The notes: generated by a model not told the origin, from the sequence alone. A stretch of 64,000 bases of DNA from Pseudomonas paraeruginosa PA7 (GCF_000017205.1 NC_009656.1:4220001-4284000); one strand, 5' to 3'. Positions 52,078-61,419 are shown, counted from the first letter of the stretch. Numbers and translations: made by a program.

Positions 52078-53112
52078 ATGCGTTCGAAGCGGATCGTCCA
52101 CATCGTCAGTTGCCATGCCGAAGGCGAGGTCGGCGACGTGATCGTCGGTGGCGTCGCCGCGCCGCCCGGCGCCAGCCTCTGGGAGCAGTCGCGCTGGATC
52201 GCCAGAGACCAGGACCTGCGCAACTTCGTCCTCAACGAACCGCGCGGCGGGGTGTTCCGCCACGTCAACCTGCTGGTGCCGGCCAGGGACCCGCGCGCGC
52301 AGATGGGCTGGATCATCATGGAGCCGGCCGACACCCCGCCGATGTCCGGTTCCAACTCGCTGTGCGTGGCCACCGTGCTGCTCGACAGCGGCATCCTGCC
52401 GATGAACGAACCGCTGACCCGGCTGCTGCTGGAAGCGCCGGGCGGACTGATCGAGGCCCGCGCGGAATGCCGCGACGGCAAGGCCGAGCGGGTGGAAATC
52501 CGCAACGTACCGTCGTTCGCCGACCGCCTCGACGCCTGGATCGAAGTCGAGGGCCTCGGCTCGCTACAGGTCGACACCGCCTATGGCGGCGACAGCTTCG
52601 TCATCGCCGACGCCCGGCGCCTGGGCTTCGCCCTGCGCCCCGACGAAGCCGCCGAGCTGGTCGCCACCGGCCTGAAGATCACCCGCGCGGCCAACGAACA
52701 ACTGGGCTTCGTCCACCCGACCAACCCGGACTGGGACCATCTGTCCTTCTGCCAGCTGGCCGCGCCGCCGGAGCGCCGCGACGGTGTCCTCGGCGCGAGC
52801 AACGCGGTGGTCATCCGCCCCGGCAAAATCGACCGCTCGCCCTGCGGCACCGGCTGCTCGGCGCGGATGGCGGTGCTCCAGGCGAAAGGCCAGCTGCGGG
52901 TCGGCGAACGCTTCGTCGGGCGCTCGATCATCGGTTCGGAGTTCCAGTGCCACATCGAGTCGCTGACCGAGCTCGGCGGCCGTCCGGCGATCCTTCCGTG
53001 CCTGTCCGGGCGCGCCTGGATCACCGGGATCCACCAGCACCTGCTCGACCCGGACGATCCCTGGCCGCAAGGCTATCGGCTGTCCGACACCTGGCCCGCC
53101 GGCCACTGCTGA
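52078..53112 (+). CDS. proline-racemase-family enzyme, Ser/Cys class
   Basis: A 344-residue paralogue of the 4-hydroxyproline 2-epimerase. The first catalytic Cys is replaced by Ser90 (MSGSNSLC against MCGHGTIG), while the second, Cys256 in [10 protein letters not shown], is kept. trans-3-Hydroxyproline dehydratases instead keep the first Cys and have Thr at the second, so this is not one of those. Published surveys found 3- and 4-hydroxyproline 2-epimerase activity among Ser/Cys members. As the last gene of the transport operon it probably feeds 3-hydroxyproline (or other isomers) into the pathway. An AGGAG lies 8 nt before the ATG. Confidence 0.85.
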   Translation: MRSKRIVHIVSCHAEGEVGDVIVGGVAAPPGASLWEQSRWIARDQDLRNFVLNEPRGGVFRHVNLLVPARDPRAQMGWIIMEPADTPPMSGSNSLCVATVLLDSGILPMNEPLTRLLLEAPGGLIEARAECRDGKAERVEIRNVPSFADRLDAWIEVEGLGSLQVDTAYGGDSFVIADARRLGFALRPDEAAELVATGLKITRAANEQLGFVHPTNPDWDHLSFCQLAAPPERRDGVLGASNAVVIRPGKIDRSPCGTGCSARMAVLQAKGQLRVGERFVGRSIIGSEFQCHIESLTELGGRPAILPCLSGRAWITGIHQHLLDPDDPWPQGYRLSDTWPAGHC

Positions 53113-53230
53113 CCACCCCGCCCGGCCGCAGGCAGCAGCCGGGCGGAAACCGATCCGGCGCGTACCGGATCGCCCACGACGGCGAACGCTGCCGTCGCCC
53201 TGTGACTCGGACCGCAGCGGTCCGGCTGAA

Positions 53231-53242
53231 TTCGTATACGAA
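53231..53242. promoter_or_regulatory. GTATAC operator before the deaminase gene
   Basis: TTCGTATACGAA, a perfect 12-bp palindrome followed by ATACGAA, 21 nt before the start at 53263. It is the strongest of three related sites in the island. Confidence 0.75.
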
Positions 53243-53262
53243 ATACGAAGAAAGGAGAAAGC

Positions 53263-54180
53263 ATGAGCAAGCACGTCAACTGGAGCGGCGTATTCCCCGC
53301 GGTCACCACCCAATTCAACGCCGATTTCTCGGTGAACCTGGAGGAAACCCACACGGTCATTTCCAACCTGGTGCGCGACGGCGTGTCGGGGCTGGTGGTA
53401 TGCGGCAGCGTCGGCGAGAACACCTCGCTGACCATCGAGGAGAAGATGGCCGTCACCGAGGTCGCCAAGGACGCCTCCGGCGGCCGCGTGCCGGTGATCT
53501 GCGGGATCGCCGAGTTCACCAGCGCCGGCGCGGCGAAGGTGGCCAAGGCGGTGGAGCGGGTCGGCGTCGACGGCATCATGGTGATGCCGGCGCTGGTCTA
53601 TTCCTCCAAGCCGCACGAGACCGCCGAGCATTTCCGCAGCGTGGCCAGCGGCACCGACCTGCCGGTGATGGTCTACAACAACCCGCCGATCTACCGGAAC
53701 GACGTCACCCCGGACATCCTGGTTTCCCTGGCCGACTGCGAGAACATCGTCTGCTTCAAGGACAGCTCCGGCGACACCCGCCGCTTCATCGATGTACGCA
53801 ACCAGGTGGGCGAGCGCTTCATCCTCTTCGCCGGCCTCGACGACGTGGTCCTGGAAAGCGTGGCGGTGGGTGCCCAGGGCTGGATCTCGGGAATGTCCAA
53901 CGTGTTCCCGAAGGAAGGCGAGACCATCTTCCGCCTGGCCAGGGCCGGGCGCTTCGCCGAGGCGATGCCGATCTACGAGTGGCTGATGCCGATCCTCCAT
54001 CTCGACGCCCGCCCCGACCTGGTGCAGTGCATCAAGCTCTGCGAGGAGCTCGCCGGTCGCGGCAGCGCCCTCACCCGCCCGCCGCGCCTGGCCCTGCGCG
54101 GCGCCGATCGCGAGCACGTCGAGCGGATCATGGCCAGGGCCCTGGCCAGCCGCCCGGCGCTGCCGGACGTGGGACTGTAG
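53263..54180 (+). CDS. lhpC: pyrroline-4-hydroxy-2-carboxylate deaminase
   Basis: A 305-residue DapA/NAL-superfamily aldolase-fold enzyme that deaminates and dehydrates the cyclic imine from D-hydroxyproline to 2-oxoglutarate semialdehyde. Schiff-base Lys166 is in CFKDSSGD and Tyr138 in MVYNNPP; CGSVGENTSLTIEEK is the family loop. AAAGGAG precedes the ATG by about 7 nt. It sits just behind the GTATAC operator and starts a two-gene unit with the semialdehyde dehydrogenase. Confidence 0.9.
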   Translation: MSKHVNWSGVFPAVTTQFNADFSVNLEETHTVISNLVRDGVSGLVVCGSVGENTSLTIEEKMAVTEVAKDASGGRVPVICGIAEFTSAGAAKVAKAVERVGVDGIMVMPALVYSSKPHETAEHFRSVASGTDLPVMVYNNPPIYRNDVTPDILVSLADCENIVCFKDSSGDTRRFIDVRNQVGERFILFAGLDDVVLESVAVGAQGWISGMSNVFPKEGETIFRLARAGRFAEAMPIYEWLMPILHLDARPDLVQCIKLCEELAGRGSALTRPPRLALRGADREHVERIMARALASRPALPDVGL

Positions 54181-54246
54181 CCCGCACCCGCCGCCGCGTT
54201 CCCAGGGGCGGCGGGAATTCCGCCGTCCATTTTCCAGGGAGGCCCC

Positions 54247-55827
54247 ATGCCCAGCATCCTCGGTCACAACTACATCGGTGACGCCCGCAGCGCCGCCGGC
54301 GATGTCATCCTGCGCAGCTTCGCCGCCGACAGCGGCGAAGCGCTGCCCTACACCTTCGTCCAGGCCACCGCGGCGGAGGTCGACGCCGCCGCCCGCGCCG
54401 CCGAACGCGCCTATCCACACTACCGGCAGCTGTCCGCCGCGCGCCGCGCCGGATTCCTCGAGGCGATCGCCGCGCGCCTCGACGCCCTGGGCGACGACTT
54501 CGTCGCCCTGGTCCATCGCGAGACCGCGCTGCCCGCCGCACGCATCCAGGGCGAACGGACACGTACCGCCAACCAGTTACGGCTGTTCGCCGACGTCCTG
54601 CGACGTGGCGACTTCCACGGCGCGCGCATCGATCGCGGGCAACCCGGGCGCACCCCGCCGCGCCCCGACCTGCGCCAGTGGCGGATCGGCCTCGGCCCGG
54701 TGGCGGTGTTCGGCGCCAGCAACTTCCCGCTGGCCTTCTCCACCGCCGGCGGCGACAGCGCCGCCGCCCTGGCCGCCGGCTGCCCGATAGTGGTCAAGGC
54801 CCACAGCGGGCACATGGCCACCGCCGAATGCGTGGCCGACGCGATCCTCCAGGCGGCGGCCGACAGCGGCATGCCGGCCGGGGTATTCAACATGGTCTAC
54901 GGCAGCGGCGTCGGCGAGGCGCTGGTGCGCCATCCAGCCATCCGCGCGGTCGGCTTCACCGGTTCGCTCAAGGGCGGCCGCGCACTGTGCGACCTGGCCG
55001 CGGCGCGGCCACAGCCGATCCCGGTGTTCGCCGAGATGAGCAGCATCAATCCGCTGGTGGTGCTCCCCGAAGCCCTGCGCCGGCGCGGCCGGAAAGTGGC
55101 GGAGGAGCTGGCCGCCTCGGTGACGCTGGGCTGCGGCCAGTTCTGCACCAAGCCGGGCCTGGTGCTCGGTCTGCGCGGCCCCGCCTTCGACGCCTTCGTC
55201 GGCGCCCTCGGCGAGGAACTGGTCGCCCGGCCGCCACAGACCATGCTCAACGCCGGCACCCTGCGCAGCTACGAAGAGGGGTTGCAGCGCCTCGCCGGGC
55301 ACCCCGGCATCGCGCATCTGGCCGGCGCGGCGCAGACGGGTCGCCAGGCCCACCCGCAGTTGTTCAAAGCCGACGTGCGGCTGTTGCTGGAAGGCGACGC
55401 GCTGCTCCAGGAAGAGGTGTTCGGCCCGACCACCGTGGTGGTCGAGGCCGTCGACGCCGACCAGTTGGCCCGCGCGCTCGACGGCCTGCACGGGCAACTG
55501 ACGGCGACCCTGGTCGGCGACGAGGACGACCTCGCGGCATTCGCCGGGCTGGTCCCGCTGCTCGAGCACAAGGCCGGGCGCCTGCTGCTCAACGGCTATC
55601 CGACCGGCGTCGAGGTGTGCGACGCCATGGTCCACGGCGGTCCCTACCCGGCCACCTCCGACGCCCGCGGCACCTCGGTGGGAACCCTGGCCATCGAACG
55701 CTTCCTGCGCCCGCTGTGCTACCAGGACTACCCCGACAACCTGCTCCCGGACGCCCTGAAGAACGCCAACCCGCTAGGCCTGCTGCGCCTGGTCGATGGC
55801 CGGAGCACGCGCGAGGCCCTGGATTGA
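54247..55827 (+). CDS. lhpG: 2-oxoglutarate semialdehyde dehydrogenase
   Basis: A 526-residue NAD(P)-dependent aldehyde dehydrogenase producing 2-oxoglutarate. Catalytic Cys300 is in GCGQFCTKPG and Glu263 in FAEMSSINP; the nucleotide loop GFTGSLKGGRALCDLAA is present. The length and HAMATAECVAD-like HSGHMATAECVADAI fit the 520-residue KGSADH type III class linked with hydroxyproline and glucarate pathways. GGGAGG precedes the ATG at 54247. Last step of the route. Confidence 0.92.
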   Translation: MPSILGHNYIGDARSAAGDVILRSFAADSGEALPYTFVQATAAEVDAAARAAERAYPHYRQLSAARRAGFLEAIAARLDALGDDFVALVHRETALPAARIQGERTRTANQLRLFADVLRRGDFHGARIDRGQPGRTPPRPDLRQWRIGLGPVAVFGASNFPLAFSTAGGDSAAALAAGCPIVVKAHSGHMATAECVADAILQAAADSGMPAGVFNMVYGSGVGEALVRHPAIRAVGFTGSLKGGRALCDLAAARPQPIPVFAEMSSINPLVVLPEALRRRGRKVAEELAASVTLGCGQFCTKPGLVLGLRGPAFDAFVGALGEELVARPPQTMLNAGTLRSYEEGLQRLAGHPGIAHLAGAAQTGRQAHPQLFKADVRLLLEGDALLQEEVFGPTTVVVEAVDADQLARALDGLHGQLTATLVGDEDDLAAFAGLVPLLEHKAGRLLLNGYPTGVEVCDAMVHGGPYPATSDARGTSVGTLAIERFLRPLCYQDYPDNLLPDALKNANPLGLLRLVDGRSTREALD

Positions 55828-55847
55828 GCACGCCTGGAAGCCTGGAT

Positions 55848-55876
55848 GGCGGATAACGCCGTTGGCGTTATCCGCC
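55848..55876. repeat. REP-like palindrome between convergent genes
   Basis: GGCGGATAACGCC-GTT-GGCGTTATCCGCC, a perfect 13-bp stem. I recall closely similar elements as dispersed intergenic repeats in P. aeruginosa. It lies between the convergent genes lhpG and the reductase and may also end transcription from both. Confidence 0.7.
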
Positions 55877-55940
55877 CTGCGCAGTCGTTCTCGCTACGCC
55901 ACGCTGCCCGGTCGGCCCCGGCATGCCCCTCGCCTTACGC

Positions 55941-56945
55941 TCACTCCAGCAACGCCAGCAACTCCCGGTGCAACGCTTCGGGAATCGCCACGCCATCCCT
56001 GGCGCTGCGTGCGCGCGCTTCGAAGCGTCGCTGCGAGGGCAGCCGCGCACCCTGCCCGACGATGCCTTCGAACAGCGTCTCGGCGCGGGCCAGGTGCTCC
56101 TGTGCCGAGGCGCCGAGCATGCGTCGCGGATCGATGGCGACCAGCAGTTCGCCGCCATAAGGCGAGGAACCGCTGCCCCCGTCGTAGGCCAGCGACTCGG
56201 CGCTGGTCAGGTCGCCGATCAGCGGTCCGGCGAGCAGTTCGACCATCGCCGCCAGGGCCGAGCCCTTGTGTCCGCCGAAGGTGAGCATGGCGCCACGCAG
56301 CGCGGCGCTGGCGTCGGTGGTCGGCTGGCCCTGCTCGTCCACGCCCCAGCCCAGCGGGATCGGCTTGCCGGCGCGTTCGTGCAGCTGGATCTCGCCGCGC
56401 GCCACGGCGCTGGTGGCGAAGTCGAAGACGAATGGCGGACCATCCGGGCGCGGCCAGCCGAAGGCGATAGGATTGGTGCCGAAGATCGGCTTGTGTCCTC
56501 CCGCCGGGGCCACCCAGGCGTGGCTCGGGGTGGTCGCCAGGGCCACCAGGCCAGCGTCGGTCAGCGCCTCGATCTCCACCCACAGCGCGGAGAAGTGTAC
56601 GCAACGGTTCACCGCCATCGCCGCGATGCCCTGGCTGCGCGCCTTTTCCACCAGGTGCGGCAGACCCAGGCGGAAGGCGCACTGGGAAAACCCGCCATGG
56701 GCGTCGACCCGTACCAGGCCCGGGGCGACATCGTGCAGTTCCGGCTCGGCGTCGGCGGACACCTTGCCGGCCTTCAGGGTGGCGATGCAACCGAGCAACC
56801 TCCAGATGCCATGGGAAGCGCATTCATCGCGCTCTCCCGCCACCAGGGTGTCGGCCATCGCCTGCACATGGGCCTCGCCGAAGCCATGCCGGCGCAGGAT
56901 GCGCACAGCCAGTTCGCGCACCTCATCCAGAGTCATTCGAATCAC
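55941..56945 (-). CDS. pyrroline-2-carboxylate reductase (malate/lactate dehydrogenase-like family)
   Basis: A 334-residue NAD(P)H-dependent reductase of the Ldh_2 superfamily (DpkA/LhpD type). HGIWRLLGCI with its Asp/His-type catalytic surroundings, MAVNRCVHFSALW, APAGGHKPIFGTNPIAFGWP and FGGHKGSALAAMVELLAG match imine reductases that turn pyrroline-2-carboxylate into L-proline. That is the product of the aconitase X reaction, so 3-hydroxyproline would end as proline. Start: AAGGAG is directly followed by ATGCGCGTG, so the GTG at 56945 has the right spacing while the ATG at 56951 abuts the site; an ATG at 56936 is also possible. Confidence 0.85.
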   Translation of the reverse strand: MIRMTLDEVRELAVRILRRHGFGEAHVQAMADTLVAGERDECASHGIWRLLGCIATLKAGKVSADAEPELHDVAPGLVRVDAHGGFSQCAFRLGLPHLVEKARSQGIAAMAVNRCVHFSALWVEIEALTDAGLVALATTPSHAWVAPAGGHKPIFGTNPIAFGWPRPDGPPFVFDFATSAVARGEIQLHERAGKPIPLGWGVDEQGQPTTDASAALRGAMLTFGGHKGSALAAMVELLAGPLIGDLTSAESLAYDGGSGSSPYGGELLVAIDPRRMLGASAQEHLARAETLFEGIVGQGARLPSQRRFEARARSARDGVAIPEALHRELLALLE

Positions 56946-57013
56946 GCGCATCTCCTTCTTCGTTGATCCCGTAGGGTCGCCCGTCGCGGCGGTGTTCTCT
57001 TGATTTCAATCGA

Positions 57014-57049
57014 CCGGGAGGATGCCGAAAACGGCACACCACCTCCCGG
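57014..57049. repeat. nested inverted repeat, reductase-chemoreceptor gap
   Basis: CCGGGAGG (57014-57021) pairs with CCTCCCGG (57042-57049), and TGCCG-AAAA-CGGCA is nested inside. It could be a hairpin in the leader of either divergent transcript or an operator. Confidence 0.45.
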
Positions 57050-57067
57050 AGTTTCGATACCGGCAAT

Positions 57068-57089
57068 AAACCTACAGATAAAACCTACA
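57068..57089. repeat. AAACCTACA direct repeat
   Basis: Two copies of AAACCTACA at 57068-57076 and 57081-57089 (13 bp apart), followed by GTAGG in inverse sense (57096-57100). About 37-58 bp upstream of the candidate chemoreceptor promoter; possible regulator sites. Confidence 0.4.
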
Positions 57090-57125
57090 AAACCAGTAGG
57101 AGAATTCCAATTAACCCGCAAGCCA

Positions 57126-57154
57126 TCAAGAAACCCCTCCCCCTCTCCGCTATA
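57126..57154 (+). promoter_or_regulatory. FliA (sigma-28)-like promoter of the chemoreceptor gene
   Basis: TCAAG (57126-57130), 16 nt, then CCGCTATA (57147-57154), near to the Pseudomonas FliA pattern TCAAG-n-GCCGATA. Chemoreceptor genes are often FliA-dependent. The match is imperfect. Confidence 0.4.
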
Positions 57155-57193
57155 GGGACCAAGCATCTTCCCTAGCCTGGTCGGAGACCCCAC

Positions 57194-58819
57194 ATGATTC
57201 TTCGTCGCATCGCCATCGCCCCACGCGCCATCATCGGCTTCGCCATCCTCGCCCTGCTGCTGGTGGCGCTCGGCCTGTTCGCCCACACCCGCATGGGCTC
57301 GCTGAACCGAGCCGCCAAGGACATCGGCGAGGTCTGGCTACCCAGCGTCGAGGCTTCCGCCCAGCTCAGCAGCCTGATGAGCGAACTGCGCCTGGGCGAG
57401 ATGAACCACGTATTGCTGCACGATGCGGGACGCATGGAGCAGCAGGAACAGCAAATGGACAGGATCGTGGCCGCGCTTGCCAAGGTGGAACACGACTACC
57501 GCCCTCTGCTGGCCCTGGACGAGGAACGACAGTTGCTCGACCAGTTCGTCCGGCGCCAGCAGGAATACCTCGAAGGACACGCTGCCCTGCTCGCCCTGTC
57601 TCGGCAGAACCGCACCGATGAAGCCAGCGTGTTGATGGGCGGAGCGCAATTGCAGCGCTACGAGCAGGTACAGCAGACCCTCAAGCAACTGATCGTGGTC
57701 AATCGCGAGGCTGCCCGCGCTTCCGTGGCAGACGCCGCCGACGTCTACGTCCGGGCAACCCGCGCGATTCTCCTGGTGCTGCTGGTGGCGCTGGCGGCCA
57801 GCGTGGCGATCGCCTGGCTGCTGACCCGCAGCATCGTCGTGCCGATCCGCCAGGCGGTGGCGTGCGCCGACCGCATCGCGGCGCAGGACCTGACCGGCGA
57901 GATCACCAGCGAGGGTCGCGACGAGCCGGCCCAGTTGATGAACGCCATGCGCAGCATGCAGGCCAGCCTGCATGACACCATCGAACAGCTCGGCGATTCC
58001 GCCACCCTGCTCGCCTCCGCGGCGGAACAGCTGAATGCGGTGACCGAGGAAGGCAACCGCTCGCTGACGCGGCAGAACGACGAGATCGAGATGGCCGCCA
58101 CCGCGGTCAACGAAATGAGCGCGGCGGTCGAGGAAGTCGCGCGCAACGCCAGCTCCACCGCCGAAGCCTCGACCCTCTCGGAACAGGCCGCCGGCACCGG
58201 CCGCGCCCGGGTCGAACAGACCGTCCGCTCGATCCGCCAGATGAACCAGGAGATCGGCCAGACCGCGCGCCTGGTGGAAGGCCTGGCCAGCCAGGCGCAG
58301 GACATCGGCAAGGTGCTCGACGTGATCCGCGCGATCGCCGAACAGACCAACCTGCTGGCGCTCAACGCCGCCATCGAGGCCGCCCGCGCCGGCGAACAGG
58401 GACGCGGCTTCGCGGTGGTCGCCGACGAGGTGCGCGCCCTCGCTCACCGCACCCAGCAGTCGACCCACGAGATCGAGGGCATGATCGCCAGCGTGCAGGA
58501 AGGCACCGATACCGCGGTCAGCGCGATGAAGGAGAACGACCAGCGCGCCCGGCAGATGCTCGACGAGGCCGAGGCCGCCGATCACGCCCTGAGCGAGATC
58601 GCCGAGCACGCCTCGCGGATCAACGAACGCACCCTGGTGATCGCCAGCGCGGCGGAGGAACAGGCCCATGTGGCACGCGAGGTAGACCGCAACCTGGTGA
58701 ACATCCGCGACGTCTCCGTGCAGACCACCCAGGGCGCCGAGCAGACCCGCGGTGCCAGCCACGAGTTGTCGCGCCTGGCCAACGACCTCAAGGGCATGAT
58801 CGGTCGCTTCGTGATCTGA
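57194..58819 (+). CDS. methyl-accepting chemotaxis protein
   Basis: A 541-residue transmembrane chemoreceptor. TM1 spans about residues 12-30, a four-helix-bundle periplasmic sensor about 32-188, TM2 about 190-210 ([19 protein letters not shown]), HAMP about 211-264, then the cytoplasmic signalling rod. The highly conserved hairpin tip [36 protein letters not shown] region starts near residue 381. There is no C-terminal CheR-docking pentapeptide. GGAG lies 8 nt before the ATG. The ligand is not known to me; the position next to the hydroxyproline genes makes an amino acid or imine a reasonable guess only. Confidence 0.92.
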   Translation: MILRRIAIAPRAIIGFAILALLLVALGLFAHTRMGSLNRAAKDIGEVWLPSVEASAQLSSLMSELRLGEMNHVLLHDAGRMEQQEQQMDRIVAALAKVEHDYRPLLALDEERQLLDQFVRRQQEYLEGHAALLALSRQNRTDEASVLMGGAQLQRYEQVQQTLKQLIVVNREAARASVADAADVYVRATRAILLVLLVALAASVAIAWLLTRSIVVPIRQAVACADRIAAQDLTGEITSEGRDEPAQLMNAMRSMQASLHDTIEQLGDSATLLASAAEQLNAVTEEGNRSLTRQNDEIEMAATAVNEMSAAVEEVARNASSTAEASTLSEQAAGTGRARVEQTVRSIRQMNQEIGQTARLVEGLASQAQDIGKVLDVIRAIAEQTNLLALNAAIEAARAGEQGRGFAVVADEVRALAHRTQQSTHEIEGMIASVQEGTDTAVSAMKENDQRARQMLDEAEAADHALSEIAEHASRINERTLVIASAAEEQAHVAREVDRNLVNIRDVSVQTTQGAEQTRGASHELSRLANDLKGMIGRFVI

Positions 58820-58827
58820 CTCTCAGC

Positions 58828-58994
58828 CGCCTGGCCTCTGTACGAAAGCAGCCGAGCGAAGGTAAGGCCAGGCGAGAATCGGTGAGGAAGCGGATTGGGC
58901 TCGCACACGAGTTTACGAGCGGTCAATGAGCATTCCGAATCGATTTTTAACGAAGCATCAGGCGCGTAGCCCGCAGGCACTTTTCGTACAGGGC
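58828..58994. other. non-coding stretch with long inverted repeat
   Basis: CGCCTGGCC (58828-58836) and GGCCAGGCG (58866-58874) form a 9-bp stem with a 29-nt loop, followed by lower-GC DNA around AATCGATTTTTAACG. No coding sense is visible. It lies between the convergent chemoreceptor and aprI genes and resembles a dispersed repeat or degenerate element. Confidence 0.4.
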
Positions 58995-59390
58995 CTAGGG
59001 CGCCACGCGGCGCAGCACCAGCTGCCCGCCGTCGCCCTTCTGCACCCGGTAGTCACCCTCGCCCTGGCGACCGAGCAGCATCAGGGTCAGGCCGTCACGC
59101 TCGAGCAGGGCGATGCCGGCCGGCGTCGGCCGCCAGGCGCTCGGCTCGCTGGGTAGCCAGCGCTTCAGGCAGGCGGTGTCGCCGCCCAGGGCATAGCCGC
59201 TGGCCTCCGCCACTTCGCTGGCGCGCAGCTCCAGCTGGCAGATGGCGGGCGCCTCGTCCTGCTGCAGGGTCCAGCGTCCGGCGAGATCGGTGGCGCTGGG
59301 AAGAATCAGACTGCTGGCCATACTGATACCTGTGCTGAAAAAACCGGTGAGCAAGCAAACCATCCTGGAGAGCTTCGCGCTTGCCGACAT
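58995..59390 (-). CDS. aprI: alkaline protease inhibitor AprI
   Basis: A 131-residue periplasmic inhibitor of alkaline protease: a 26-residue signal peptide ending GISMA, then a mature 105-residue lipocalin-like barrel starting SSLILPSATDLAGRW. The mature N-terminus is the segment that enters the active site of the serralysin. Two cysteines (in AICQLEL and TACLKRW) form the family disulfide. GGAGA lies about 7 nt before the ATG. It follows aprA by about 250 nt on the same strand and protects periplasmic proteins from leaked protease. Confidence 0.95.
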   Translation of the reverse strand: MSASAKLSRMVCLLTGFFSTGISMASSLILPSATDLAGRWTLQQDEAPAICQLELRASEVAEASGYALGGDTACLKRWLPSEPSAWRPTPAGIALLERDGLTLMLLGRQGEGDYRVQKGDGGQLVLRRVAP

Positions 59391-59642
59391 CGAGAGTTCT
59401 CCTTCAAGAAGCGCGGCGCACGCCGGCGACCATCGTCGCCAAGAACGTCACTCCAAGCCAGCCGTCGCGAACCTCCGTTCGTCCGCCGGTTTTCCGGCCC
59501 GTCGCGCTGGCGCGCCACAGTTCACAACGTCGCCCGCTGCGAAGACACCTATCCATTCGAACAGTGCCCCACCGTCGTGCGTCCCTCTTCGCCAGGGAAC
59601 GCGGTTCGTACCGCCGCACCGAACCACGTCCGCTTCAGCCCG

Positions 59643-61082
59643 TCAGACGACGATGTCGGCCTGGGTCGCCTGGCCGATCAGGTTGATCGCGAAGTCGGCA
59701 TGGGCGTCGCCGCTGAAGTCGATCGCCAGGCTGCCAGCCTTGCTCGCCGCGTCGTAGGACAGGATCGCCTGGCCGGCCTGGCCGGCGAAGGCGTCGACGT
59801 ACTGCAGCAGCAGGCCACCGTTGACGAAGGCGTCCAGCCCGGACAGGTCGATCTTGTCCTGGCCGCTGACGAAGTCGCGCAGGGTGTCCGGCGCCGCCGC
59901 CGAGGACTCGTCGATCGCGCCGTAGACGAAGGTGTCGGCACCCGAGCCGCCCCACAGCTGGTCGGCGCCCAGGCCGCCATAGAGGATGTCGTTGCCGGCG
60001 CCGCCCTTGAGCACGTTGGCCACCTGGTTGCCGACCAGCAGGTCGCTGCCCGAACCACCGATGGCGTTCTCCACGGTGGCCCCGGCGGCGATAGAGACGT
60101 TGCCTTTCAAGCCGCCGACGTCGGACAGCGCCTTCTCATTGAGGTTGATCTTCTGGTTCTGGCTGAAGCCGGAGAAGTCCAGGGTATCGTTGCCACCGGC
60201 GTCCCACACCGAGAACACCAGCTTGGAAGTGGAGGAAGTGGCGCTGTAGAAGTCGCGCTCGGTGTTGGAATTGAAACCGTACACCGTGTCGCCGGTGCGG
60301 GTGGTCAGGTTGGCCCCGTAGAGTTGCTGGATCGCCGCGATGTCGTCCAGCAGCGGCGCCGAGGAATAGGCACCCTTGAAGTCCTGGCCGGTGTTCTGCT
60401 CTTCCCAGTAGCTCATCACCGAATAGGCGCGGGTGTCCTCGGCGTAGGTGGCGTCGGCGTAGGTCGGGTCGCCCTCGCCGGCGTTGTAGTCGCCGGGGTG
60501 GCTGAGACCCAGGGTATGACCGATCTCGTGGGTCAGCGTCTGGCGCCCGTAGTTGCCATTGGCCGGGTTGACGTTGGCGCTGTAGCTGCTGTTGATCAGG
60601 TACCAGGACTGGCCCTTGAGCGCATCCTGAACATCCGGCAGGAAAGCGAACGCCGCGCCGCCGACGCTGCTGCTGAAGTTACCGAAGACGAGGTCGCCCT
60701 GCTCGCCCTGGCCGGCGTCGACGAAGTTGATCTTGGCGACGTCCGACCAGGATTGCAGCGACAACTTGGTCTGGGCCTGCTGCTGGGCGGAAAAGGCGCT
60801 GAACTTGCCCAGCGAATAGATATCGCTGACATACTTCCAGGGTGAATTGAAGAAGTCGTTCGGCTTGGTCAGGAACGAATAGGACAGGGTCAGCACCGAG
60901 TCGCCCGGCGCTTTCTGCCAAGCCGCGTTTTCGCGGAGAATCTGGTCCGCCGCCTGGTCGACGGTATAGGACGGATGACCGTTGACCAGTTCGTCGCCCC
61001 CCCGCGCATAGGCATGCAGGAAGGTGTCTACCTGGGTATACGCATCGCTACGACCTTTCAATGCAAGAGAATTGCTGGACAT
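59643..61082 (-). CDS. aprA: alkaline metalloprotease AprA (serralysin)
   Basis: A 479-residue secreted zinc protease. The zinc site [11 protein letters not shown] starts at His185 of the precursor (176 of the mature enzyme), and SVMSYWE is the Met-turn. Calcium-binding RTX repeats follow ([32 protein letters not shown]), and the C-terminus ADIVV is the type I secretion signal with hydrophobic end. No N-terminal signal peptide, only a short propeptide. The second of two near ATGs (61082) is better spaced from AAAGGG than the first (61088). Exported by AprDEF. It differs at a good number of positions from PAO1 AprA as I remember it. Confidence 0.96.
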   Translation of the reverse strand: MSSNSLALKGRSDAYTQVDTFLHAYARGGDELVNGHPSYTVDQAADQILRENAAWQKAPGDSVLTLSYSFLTKPNDFFNSPWKYVSDIYSLGKFSAFSAQQQAQTKLSLQSWSDVAKINFVDAGQGEQGDLVFGNFSSSVGGAAFAFLPDVQDALKGQSWYLINSSYSANVNPANGNYGRQTLTHEIGHTLGLSHPGDYNAGEGDPTYADATYAEDTRAYSVMSYWEEQNTGQDFKGAYSSAPLLDDIAAIQQLYGANLTTRTGDTVYGFNSNTERDFYSATSSTSKLVFSVWDAGGNDTLDFSGFSQNQKINLNEKALSDVGGLKGNVSIAAGATVENAIGGSGSDLLVGNQVANVLKGGAGNDILYGGLGADQLWGGSGADTFVYGAIDESSAAAPDTLRDFVSGQDKIDLSGLDAFVNGGLLLQYVDAFAGQAGQAILSYDAASKAGSLAIDFSGDAHADFAINLIGQATQADIVV

Positions 61083-61419
61083 TGTCATATCCCTTTAAGT
61101 GTAAAGGAAATAACTCGGATACAATTATCGGATGGATAATTGCAGTTATCGGCCCGATCAGGCCGGAATTAAAACTGACACACCTTATTTTCCAATGTCC
61201 ACAGCTTTTACGAAAAAAATTAAGTCACACTTAAAGCAGATGAACAGGCCTATTCCGCACATATAATAATCATGCAGAACGGATAGGAATCTTCAACTTC
61301 AGCATATAACCATGACGCTTCCCTATAAAACCTCCCTTATATGAATGAACAACTTCAAGCGTACTGTTCGACAGTCCTGAACATCGACGTCCTCTCTTCC
61401 TGAAAATACCCTGCGTACC
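61083..61419 (-). promoter_or_regulatory. aprF-aprA gap, AT-rich promoter region of aprA
   Basis: About 335 bp with clearly lower GC than the genes. It holds the aprA promoter and leader. Seen: GATAA-6-TTATC (61135-61150), runs such as ACGAAAAAAATTAAG and ATATAATAATCATG, and AAAGGG just before aprA. No coding sense. I cannot single out a -10/-35 pair with confidence. Confidence 0.5.

Noticed and set aside
61036-61041. GTATAC hexamer inside aprA as a fourth operator
   Set aside because: It lies within coding sequence, lacks the flanking TTC/GAA and is expected by chance.
61083-61419. Small gene in the aprF-aprA gap
   Set aside because: No frame with a ribosome site and sensible codon use was found in this AT-rich stretch.
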